NCBI GenBank assembly: GCA_030428565.1
Contig: JAUIDR010000020.1
Coordinates: 1-56,652, forward strand
Direction: 5' to 3'
Origin: Alphaproteobacteria bacterium
Lineage (GTDB): Bacteria; Pseudomonadota; Alphaproteobacteria; UBA7985; JAUIBT01
Length of the DNA stretch: 56,652 bases
Shown here: piece by piece, positions 23,786 to 30,020 of the stretch
How positions within the stretch are numbered: the first letter of the stretch is position 1
Layout of the letters: each line of letters begins with the position of its first letter
Notes under the pieces: generated by a model
Database searches by the model: none
Told to the model about the DNA's origin: nothing
The model's input: the letters and a program-made list of their open reading frames with translations, nothing else
Made by a program: the position numbers and the translations under genes

Positions 23786-24673
23786 GTGCTTGATCGAGTG
23801 ACGAGCCTGCAAGTCTTTGTAAAGGTAGCCGATCTTGGCAGCTTGTCAGCGGCAGCGCGGGCGCTGGGCATGTCGCAGACCATGGCCAGCAAGCATATGG
23901 CCGCGCTTGAAGCGCGCCTGGAAGTTCCCCTTTTAGTTCGCTCAACGCGGCGCATGCGCTTGACCGATGCTGGCCAGACCTTCTTGGCACAAAGCCGCAA
24001 TATCTTGGCCCAGATGGACGAGGCCGAAGCTCAGGTCTCGGCACGGCGTGAGCGCGTCACAGGCCGCCTTCGGGTCAGCTTGCCGGTCTCCTATGGCCTG
24101 CGAAAAATTGTGCCGCTATTGGCCGCGTTTAGCGGGCGCCATCCCGACTTGGTGTTGGATCTCAGCTTTACCGATCGCAAGGTTGACATGCTGAAAGAAG
24201 GCTGGGACTTGGCCGTTCGCATCACCAAGATGGAAGATTCGAGCCTCATGGCGCGGCGGTTAGCACCCTGCCCCTTGGTGATGGTGGCTGCGCCATCCTA
24301 TCTGGAGCGTTTTGGCCGCCCAAAGCGGGTTAGTGAGCTGACGCAGCATCGTTGCCTAGGCTATACGCTAGGCAGTCAGGACGCGAGCGTCTGGCAGTTC
24401 GGCGGGGCCGACAAGCGCCGGGTGGTGGTCAATCCCTGCTTTCGCGCTGATAATGGCGATGCGCTGATGGCAGCGGCGGTGGCGGGCATGGGCATTGCCT
24501 ATCAGCCGTTGTTTATCGCCGAAGAGGCTTTAGCGACCGGCCAGCTTGAAACCTTGCAGTTGGACCAGCCTTGGGGCGAGATGGACGGCATTTTCGCGGT
24601 CTTCCCCGCGACCCGCCATCCTGAAGCTAAATTGCGGGCCTTTATAGACTATCTGGTCGAGGCGCTGCGTTGA
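23786..24673 (+). CDS. LysR-family transcriptional regulator
   Basis: A 295-aa LysR-type regulator starting at a GTG codon. The N-terminal helix-turn-helix spans about residues 1-60 (LQVFVKVADLGSLSAAARAL, then SQTMASKHMAALEARLEVPL) and is followed by the linker helix and an effector domain with VAGMGIAYQPLF near 232-243. It resembles the AaeR/CrgA-like branch commonly divergent from DoxX genes. It faces the DoxX gene across 144 bp, which contains AT-rich sequence (ATTATCTGCAACTATACGCG), so it probably autoregulates and controls that gene. Inducer unknown. Confidence 0.92.
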   Translation: MLDRVTSLQVFVKVADLGSLSAAARALGMSQTMASKHMAALEARLEVPLLVRSTRRMRLTDAGQTFLAQSRNILAQMDEAEAQVSARRERVTGRLRVSLPVSYGLRKIVPLLAAFSGRHPDLVLDLSFTDRKVDMLKEGWDLAVRITKMEDSSLMARRLAPCPLVMVAAPSYLERFGRPKRVSELTQHRCLGYTLGSQDASVWQFGGADKRRVVVNPCFRADNGDALMAAAVAGMGIAYQPLFIAEEALATGQLETLQLDQPWGEMDGIFAVFPATRHPEAKLRAFIDYLVEALR

Positions 24674-24782
24674 AACCGCCGCGCGCGTTAAGTCGCTGAT
24701 ACTTGGCGCATTTGAGCTGGACCGGGGCGATCTTTGCGCGCAAACTGCCCCGATAGAAAAGCTAAACACACCAGAGGCAACC

Positions 24783-25646
24783 ATGACATCGACCCCGCAG
24801 CCTGGCTTGGGCCATCGCCCGCTTGTTTCCGCTGATTGGCTCGCCGAAGCGATGAGCGCACCAGACCTAAAGATTGTCGATGCCTCTTGGCACCTGCCCA
24901 ATGTCAATCGTTCGGGGCGCGGGGAATACGAACAAGAGCATATTCCTGGCGCCCAGTATTTCGACATCGATGATTGCGCCGAGGCCAGCGATTTGCCGCA
25001 TATGATGCCGTCGCCAGCCATGTTCGCGGGCTACGTTGGCCGACTGGGCATCAGCGAGAAAGATCGCATTGTCGTCTATGATAGCGTTGGCCTGTTTTCT
25101 GCCGCGCGGGTCTGGTGGATGTTCCGCGCTTTCGGCGCTGAGAATGTCTTTATTTTGGACGGTGGCCTACCGGCTTGGAAAGCGGCGGGTCATGCGCTGG
25201 AAGCCGGAAAGAACGCGGCCACACCGGCCAGCTTTACCCCGAAACTGGACGCGAGCGCGGTGGTGAATGCCTCGCAGGTGCTGGAGGCCTGTTCGCGCGG
25301 CACGGCTATGGTGCTGGACGCCCGAGCCTATGATCGCTTTTTGGGCGAAGCGCCCGAACCACGCGAGGGCCTACGCTCTGGCCACATGCCGGGTGCGGCC
25401 TCAATGCCCTTTGGCGAGCTGCTGAATAAGGGGCGCCTGAAGTCCAACGAGCGTCTGAAGGCTGTGCTGGATGCGCGCGGCTACTCGCCCTCACGCCCCA
25501 TCATCACGTCTTGCGGGTCGGGTGTGACAGCCGCGGTCATTAGCCTGGCGCTTCACTGTCTGGGTCATGACCAGGCGCGTCTTTATGATGGGTCTTGGTC
25601 TGAGTGGGGCGCGCGCAGCGACCTGCCCGTCGCCACAGGCGGTTAG
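24783..25646 (+). CDS. sseA: 3-mercaptopyruvate/thiosulfate sulfurtransferase (rhodanese)
   Basis: A 287-aa two-domain rhodanese. Domain 1 (about 12-140) has IVDASWHLPN and EHIPGAQYFDIDD but no catalytic Cys. Domain 2 (about 160-282) has SGHMPGAASMPF and the active-site loop TSCGSGVTA with C244. The CGSGVTA loop is typical of SseA-type 3-mercaptopyruvate sulfurtransferases rather than thiosulfate-specific rhodaneses (CRKGVTA). It transfers sulfane sulfur from mercaptopyruvate to thiols or cyanide. It has a separate promoter region downstream of the LysR gene and converges with fdhD, itself a sulfurtransferase that relays sulfur to the molybdenum cofactor. Confidence 0.94.
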   Translation: MTSTPQPGLGHRPLVSADWLAEAMSAPDLKIVDASWHLPNVNRSGRGEYEQEHIPGAQYFDIDDCAEASDLPHMMPSPAMFAGYVGRLGISEKDRIVVYDSVGLFSAARVWWMFRAFGAENVFILDGGLPAWKAAGHALEAGKNAATPASFTPKLDASAVVNASQVLEACSRGTAMVLDARAYDRFLGEAPEPREGLRSGHMPGAASMPFGELLNKGRLKSNERLKAVLDARGYSPSRPIITSCGSGVTAAVISLALHCLGHDQARLYDGSWSEWGARSDLPVATGG

Positions 25647-25713
25647 GGCGCGGACCGCCCCCTTGGCTCAAGCCTTGCCAGCCTGTGCGGGCTTGTTTGT
25701 GTGATAGGGCAAT

Positions 25714-26625
25714 CTAGTCGCCCAAATCCTCGCCGTGGCTGTCGAAAATCAACCGTTCTTCGCCGGCCATCAGCGTAAAGCGACGGCCTTTGGCGCGCCC
25801 GATCAGGGTCAGTCCCGCTTGGCGGGCCAGATCAACGCCCCATTGGGTAAAACCCGAGCGTGAGACCAGAATAGGGATCTCCATTTGCACCGTCTTTATC
25901 ACCATTTCAGAGGTCAAGCGCCCTGTTGTGAAAAAGACCTTATCGCGTAGGCCGAGGCTCTGGCGATGGGCAAAGCCAGCGATCTTATCGACCGCATTGT
26001 GACGGCCCACGTCTTCCATATAGACCAGCGGGCGCGCGCCGTCGGCCAGAACGCAGCCGTGAATAGCCCCCGCTGAAAGATAAAGGCTGGGCGTGCGATT
26101 GATGAGCGAGAGCAACGGAGCGAGCTGGGAAGTGCGCAGGCGGACGTTTGGGTCCAATTTCACCTCGTCAAAGCGCTCCATCATGTCGCCGAAAGCGGTG
26201 CCTTGCGCGCAGCCAGAAGTCAGTGTCTTCTTTTTAAGCTTTTCCAGATAGTTAACCTGGCGCTTGGTACGTACCACCACGACTTCAAGATCATCGTCAT
26301 AGTCGATGTCCTCAATCTCGTCGTTGGCCGCCAGCATGTTTTGATTGAGCAGGTAGCCACGCGCCAAATCCTTGGGATGGTCGCCAATGGTCATCATGGT
26401 GACGATCTCTTGGTCGTTGAGATAGAGCGTTAGAGCGCGCTCCTTAATGACCGATAGCTCTTGGGCTTGCCCGTTTTCATCCCGCCCCTGATCGGCTTGC
26501 GTCAGGTTGCTGAGATCTTCGCCATCATCGCCAACGGCAGGGCGCAGCAGATAGCCCGCCAGCTCTTCTGCACTGGCCTTGCCGCGCGGTTTTTTGCGTT
26601 GCTGTGAAGTCTGGGTGGGGCTCAT
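25714..26625 (-). CDS. fdhD: formate dehydrogenase accessory sulfurtransferase FdhD
   Basis: A 303-aa FdhD-family protein. From ATG 26625 (MSPTQTSQQRKK) it has a polar N-terminal extension of about 60 residues, then ERALTLYLNDQEIVTMMTIG, DHPKDLARGYLLNQ, the cysteine loop LTSGCAQGTAFGD, the nucleotide-binding SAGAIHGCVLAD, EDVGRHNAVDKIAG and TTGRLTSEMVIK. FdhD takes persulfide from a cysteine desulfurase and sulfurates the molybdenum cofactor of formate dehydrogenase. Here the essential cysteine loop has a single Cys (GCAQG) rather than CxxC, as in one FdhD subgroup. A longer frame to 26829 would translate the 17-bp repeat tract and is not supported. No formate dehydrogenase structural gene lies in the window. 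Confidence 0.92.
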   Translation of the reverse strand: MSPTQTSQQRKKPRGKASAEELAGYLLRPAVGDDGEDLSNLTQADQGRDENGQAQELSVIKERALTLYLNDQEIVTMMTIGDHPKDLARGYLLNQNMLAANDEIEDIDYDDDLEVVVVRTKRQVNYLEKLKKKTLTSGCAQGTAFGDMMERFDEVKLDPNVRLRTSQLAPLLSLINRTPSLYLSAGAIHGCVLADGARPLVYMEDVGRHNAVDKIAGFAHRQSLGLRDKVFFTTGRLTSEMVIKTVQMEIPILVSRSGFTQWGVDLARQAGLTLIGRAKGRRFTLMAGEERLIFDSHGEDLGD

Positions 26626-26663
26626 GGTCGGCTCGTCGGTTTGTAAGGGTGAGGCCTTTGGTT

Positions 26664-26748
26664 GATAAGTGCGGGCGGTCGATAAGTGCGGGCGGTCGAT
26701 AAGTGCGGGCGGTCGATAAGTGCGGGCGGTCGATAAGTGCGGGCGGTC
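26664..26748. repeat. 17-bp tandem repeat, five perfect copies
   Basis: GATAAGTGCGGGCGGTC is repeated five times without error between zapA and fdhD, ending 1 bp from the zapA stop codon. In the fdhD direction it lies in the mRNA leader 39 bp before the start. Perfect identity of copies suggests recent slippage, so copy number may vary between strains. Confidence 0.97.
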
Positions 26749-26749
26749 G

Positions 26750-27373
26750 TTAGGTGGCGGGCGGGTCGGCTTTGGGTTCGGCGCTGACGCCCTCGTCATC
26801 AGCGGGCAAGCGAGGCTCAACCTGGGCAAGGTCGCGCTCCATGCCTTCTAGGCGTCCGGCCATTTCGTCAAATACCTCCGCCAAATAGAGCTGGGTGGCC
26901 TGTAGGATTTGGTCTTGAGCGCGCGCGGTCGCTTGATTTGCGGTTGCTGGGTCGCTGGCTGGCGGGTCGCTGGCTTCCTTTGCACTGGCTTCCTTAGCAT
27001 TGGCGGCCATTTCGTCACTGGCCCCGTCATCGGAATTCGGGTCGCCAACGGCCAGGGTGCCGCTTGCACCGCTGCCGCTTTCAACGCTGCTGCTTTCTAC
27101 TCCGGCGCTCGCGGCTGTCGCGCGGTCCTGGGACTGGTCCTGACCGTGGATGATGGCATGGCTACGCTGGCGTTCTAATTCATCGGCTCTGTCGGCAAAT
27201 TGCAGGGCGGCCAACATGAGCAAGCGGGTGGGCGAGTGCCCGGGGTTGGTCTCTGCAAGGCGAGTGACCAGTGCCGCTACTTCGGCACCCATGGCTTGAA
27301 CGCGCGCTTCTTGGCCCGCCTCGCAGACCACGCGGTGCGAAAAGCCACCAATGATGAGTTCGACTTCGGGCAC
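26750..27373 (-). CDS. zapA: cell division protein ZapA with long C-terminal extension
   Basis: A 207-aa protein. Residues 1-70 match ZapA: VELIIGGFSHRVVCEAGQEA followed by LVTRLAETNPGHSPTRLLML and the helix AALQFADRADELERQ. ZapA binds FtsZ and bundles protofilaments at the Z-ring. Usual ZapA is 100-130 aa; here about 85 residues of Ala/Ser/Asp-rich low complexity (ending PPASDPATANQATARAQDQ) join the head to a terminal helix (LYLAEVFDEMAGRLEGMERD). It is coupled to the upstream coiled-coil gene (3-bp gap). In alphaproteobacteria this gene pair is a conserved arrangement near gap, as seen here. Confidence 0.85.
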   Translation of the reverse strand: MPEVELIIGGFSHRVVCEAGQEARVQAMGAEVAALVTRLAETNPGHSPTRLLMLAALQFADRADELERQRSHAIIHGQDQSQDRATAASAGVESSSVESGSGASGTLAVGDPNSDDGASDEMAANAKEASAKEASDPPASDPATANQATARAQDQILQATQLYLAEVFDEMAGRLEGMERDLAQVEPRLPADDEGVSAEPKADPPAT

Positions 27374-27376
27374 AGC

Positions 27377-27757
27377 CTAGGCCTCCTCATCCGCTGCGGG
27401 TTTTTGTGTCTGGTTCGGCAGCGATGGCGGGGTCATCAAGCCATCTTCTATCGTGCCCAAGTAAGCGTCCAGCCGCTGAAGTTGGGCGACCAAATGTTGC
27501 TTTTCGCGCTCGACCTGGCGTGCGTGGTCGCGAAGCTGGGCTACATCGCGGGCATCGCTCTGGCGCAGGCGCTCGCTGTTGAGCGCGACGCGTTGCTCCA
27601 GCGCGTTCAGGGCGCGATCCAAGCGGCGCTTGGCGGTCTCCATCTTCAGCGCGGCCGTGTCCTGCATCTCTAGCTCTGCCTCCGTGAAACCCTGATCGAT
27701 GGGCCTGGACTGGGATCCATCAGGTCTTGGCGGTGAATCGGTTGGTTTCGAAGGCAT
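27377..27757 (-). CDS. small coiled-coil protein upstream of zapA (DUF4164-like)
   Basis: A 126-aa protein when started at ATG 27757 (MPSKPTDSPPRPDG). Frames upstream open only with TTG at 27862 or ATG at 27844 and would add basic low-complexity residues, so the start is uncertain. The middle is a continuous predicted coiled coil (about 28-105: ALKMETAKRRLDRALNALEQ, later QLRDHARQVEREKQHLVAQL), with Pro-rich ends. Small coiled-coil proteins sit immediately upstream of zapA in many alphaproteobacteria and may cooperate in Z-ring or envelope functions; that is inference from location. The stop is 3 bp before the zapA start, so they are co-translated. Confidence 0.72.
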   Translation of the reverse strand: MPSKPTDSPPRPDGSQSRPIDQGFTEAELEMQDTAALKMETAKRRLDRALNALEQRVALNSERLRQSDARDVAQLRDHARQVEREKQHLVAQLQRLDAYLGTIEDGLMTPPSLPNQTQKPAADEEA

Positions 27758-27862
27758 GGATCGAGGCCTTGCGTTGGGGTTAGGGGCAGCGGAGTTAGAA
27801 GGCGCAGCCCGTGCGCCCCGACAGCTCCCGCCACGCTTAACCATCTTAAAGCATTTTCTCAA

Positions 27863-28170
27863 GGATTGATGTGCTTACGACCAAAGGTGGCATCGCGCCC
27901 ACGGAGTCCGGCATTGGGCTTGCCGCTTCCTGGTACGACCCGATCCGTTGAGGGGGCACCGCGTGCCAAGCTGTCGCGCTGTTGGTGGGCAGGTTTTCAT
28001 CTCTTATCGCGCGATGTTCGAATTCGCGCGAAACAAGATGAATGGCGGCTTGGGTGCCAAAGTGCTGCTTGAACAGAGGACGCGCTCGCGTCTATCTGAC
28101 GCCACCTGATGGCTAGAAGGCCGACTCCCTTGGCCCGATCTACCCATCAAGCTTGGAATGAACGAGGATT
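27863..28170. other. 308-bp divergent intergenic region between the zapA operon and gap
   Basis: No supported gene. A 68-codon forward frame at 27866 has no ribosome site or family resemblance. This is the place where alphaproteobacteria sometimes carry 6S RNA, but no confident 6S-like fold could be recognised by eye. Promoters for both flanking operons must lie here. Confidence 0.5.
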
Positions 28171-29187
28171 ATGAGCCCCATGACAATTCGTGTTGGACTT
28201 TCTGGATTTGGCCGCATCGGCCGCCTGACCTTGCGCGCCCTTTATGAGAGCAAGGCCAATGACATCGACATAGTTGCGGTCAACGACTGGTCGAACCTGG
28301 AGACCGCCGCGCGTTTGTTTAAATACGATTCCATCCATGGGCGCTTTAGCGGTCAGGTCGCTGTCGGTGCTGAAGGTTTGGACCTCGGCCGTGGCACCAT
28401 CCGTGCCCTGTCCTCGCGCGACCCCAGGCAGTTGGCCTGGGGCGATCACGGCGTTGATGTGGTGCTGGAATGCACCGGTGCCTTCAACGAACGCGACAAG
28501 GCAGCGGGCCACTTAGAAGCGGGCGCAAAGCGGGTGGTTGTCTCAGCACCCTGTAAGAACGCGGATGCCACCGTGGTCTATGGCGTTAACGACAACGTTA
28601 TCGGCGCCGAGCACCTGGTGCTGTCGTCGGCCTCGTGTACCACCAATTGCTTGGCCCCCGTTGCGAGCGTCCTGCACAATGAATTCGGCATCGAAGAGGG
28701 CTTTTGCACCACGGTTCACGCCTATACCGGCGACCAGAATTTGATCGACTCGCGCCACAAAGACCCGCGCCGTTCGCGCGCGGCGGCTATGTCCATGATC
28801 CCGACCTCAACCGGTGCCGCTAAGGCGGTTGGCGAAGTTCTGCCCGAGTTGAAAGGCAAGTTGAACGGCGCCGCGGTTCGCGTGCCGACGGCCAATGTCT
28901 CTATGATCGACTTCACGGCGCGCGTTTCAAAGTCAGCGTCGGTTGAAGCCATCAACGCTGCGATGAAGGAAGCCGCCCAGGGCCGCCTCAGCGGTGTGCT
29001 GGCCTACAACGACGAGCCGCTTGTTTCTTGCGACTTCAACGGGGACCCGCATTCGTCAATTTTCGATGCTAGCGAGACCAAAATCTTGGGTGACCGCTTC
29101 ATCCGCGTCATCTCTTGGTATGACAACGAGTGGGGCTTTGCCAACCGCATGCTGGACATGACCCGCGCAGTCGCCGGCACGCTCTAA
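28171..29187 (+). CDS. gap: glyceraldehyde-3-phosphate dehydrogenase, type I
   Basis: A 338-aa phosphorylating GAPDH. Features: Rossmann motif VGLSGFGRIGRLTLRA (8-23), D39 in VAVNDW at the adenosine ribose position, catalytic C156 in SSASCTTNCLAP, RDPRQ and SRAAAMSMIPTSTGAAKAV in the S-loop region, and WYDNEWGFANRM near the C-terminus. It interconverts glyceraldehyde 3-phosphate and 1,3-bisphosphoglycerate with NAD. ACGAGG precedes ATG 28171; ATG 28180 is an alternative start. It is followed by a hairpin at 29242 and then the 5-formyl-THF cyclo-ligase gene. Housekeeping gene with normal length. Confidence 0.96.
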   Translation: MSPMTIRVGLSGFGRIGRLTLRALYESKANDIDIVAVNDWSNLETAARLFKYDSIHGRFSGQVAVGAEGLDLGRGTIRALSSRDPRQLAWGDHGVDVVLECTGAFNERDKAAGHLEAGAKRVVVSAPCKNADATVVYGVNDNVIGAEHLVLSSASCTTNCLAPVASVLHNEFGIEEGFCTTVHAYTGDQNLIDSRHKDPRRSRAAAMSMIPTSTGAAKAVGEVLPELKGKLNGAAVRVPTANVSMIDFTARVSKSASVEAINAAMKEAAQGRLSGVLAYNDEPLVSCDFNGDPHSSIFDASETKILGDRFIRVISWYDNEWGFANRMLDMTRAVAGTL

Positions 29188-29241
29188 GGCGTGATACCCC
29201 CACAAGGCTCCCCACAAAGGGGGCGCTGATAGACAATCGCG

Positions 29242-29278
29242 AAGAGCTGCTTTAGCTAGAGAGGCTAGGGCGGCTCTT
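29242..29278 (+). terminator. hairpin between gap and the 5-formyl-THF cyclo-ligase gene
   Basis: AAGAGCTGC pairs with GCGGCTCTT (one G-U), with inner TAGC/GCTA pairing, 54 bp after the gap stop, followed by TGTCCTTT. It may terminate gap mRNA or be part of a small structured RNA in this 133-bp gap. The CCCCCACAA/GGGGG segment just upstream can also fold. Confidence 0.45.
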
Positions 29279-29320
29279 TGTCCTTTGCGGTGGTAGGATT
29301 TGAAAAAGGTTCTAAGTGCG

Positions 29321-29971
29321 ATGACACAAGGCCCGAATAAGGGATTGGCCCACGCCAGCCCAGAGGAAAAACAGGCACTGCGCAAGCAGCAATTCGCCCG
29401 CCGTAAGCAAGCGCACTCGCAAGAGGCACAGACGGCGGCCCTAGCGGTTATCGCACCGATACAGGCCTTGATCGACGATTGGCTGTTAGAACAGCAGCAG
29501 ATCGCGCGCCAAGCGGGGCAAGCGATCGCGCAGAGCCTGCGCATCTCGGCCTATTGGCCGATCCGTACCGAGCTGGACCCGCGGCCTTTGATTGCCAGCT
29601 TATTACACGATGGGCACGAGCTGTGTTTGCCCGTCGTTCCCGGGCCCGATGTGCGGCTTGAGTTTCGCGCGTTTGAAGACGAACGCGATTTGATCGAAGG
29701 TGCCTTTGGGGCGATGATCCCGCCCGACAGCGCGGCGCGCTTCGAACCACAGGTCTTGCTGGTGCCCATGTTGGCTTTTGATGAGGCTGGGTATCGCTTG
29801 GGCTATGGCGGTGGCTACTACGACCGCACGCTGGAAGATTTACGCAGCCAGCACCCAACGTTGGCCATTGGCTTGGCCTATGACGCCCAAGAAGTAGCGC
29901 AGGTGCCCATTGAGCCGACAGACGAACGGCTGGATGCCTTGGTGACACCCAGCCGTCAGTTTCGCTGGTAG
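29321..29971 (+). CDS. 5-formyltetrahydrofolate cyclo-ligase
   Basis: A 216-aa protein from ATG 29321 (MTQGPNKGLAHAS), preferred over a TTG at 29300 since AAAGG stands at a workable distance. Family motifs: KQQFARRKQAHSQEAQ helix, ISAYWPIRTELDPRPLI (substrate pocket) and the ATP/Mg signature LAFDEAGYRLGYGGGYYDRT near 150-169. The enzyme (MTHFS, YgfA) converts 5-formyl-THF to 5,10-methenyl-THF using ATP, recovering a folate by-product of the glycine/serine one-carbon system; glycine cleavage genes lie 4 kb away. It lies downstream of gap and converges with the tail-fibre-like gene. Confidence 0.93.
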   Translation: MTQGPNKGLAHASPEEKQALRKQQFARRKQAHSQEAQTAALAVIAPIQALIDDWLLEQQQIARQAGQAIAQSLRISAYWPIRTELDPRPLIASLLHDGHELCLPVVPGPDVRLEFRAFEDERDLIEGAFGAMIPPDSAARFEPQVLLVPMLAFDEAGYRLGYGGGYYDRTLEDLRSQHPTLAIGLAYDAQEVAQVPIEPTDERLDALVTPSRQFRW

Positions 29972-30000
29972 CGCGATTGGATTGGGCCGCTGCTTTGGCC

Positions 30001-30014
30001 GTGATCTAGATCAC
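30001..30014. promoter_or_regulatory. perfect palindrome GTGATCTAGATCAC
   Basis: A 14-bp palindrome of the form GTGA-N6-TCAC, resembling CRP/FNR-family sites, lies 7 bp past the stop of the convergent repeat-protein gene and 30 bp past the cyclo-ligase stop. With no promoter nearby its function as an operator is doubtful; it may only aid transcript ending. Confidence 0.25.
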
Positions 30015-30020
30015 GCCACC

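Noticed and set aside
26626-26829. Extended fdhD start adding 68 residues
   Set aside because: The extension translates the 17-bp repeats and overlaps the end of zapA; ATG 26625 fits FdhD better.
27866-28072. 68-codon forward open frame upstream of gap
   Set aside because: No ribosome site, unusual composition (many Arg/Ser/Pro) and no family resemblance.
27863-28170. 6S RNA gene near zapA
   Set aside because: The location is suggestive, but no closing stem with a central bubble could be drawn convincingly by eye; a covariance search would decide.
30001-30014. Functional CRP/FNR promoter site
   Set aside because: It lies between two convergent gene ends with no downstream promoter to regulate; kept only as a low-confidence palindrome.
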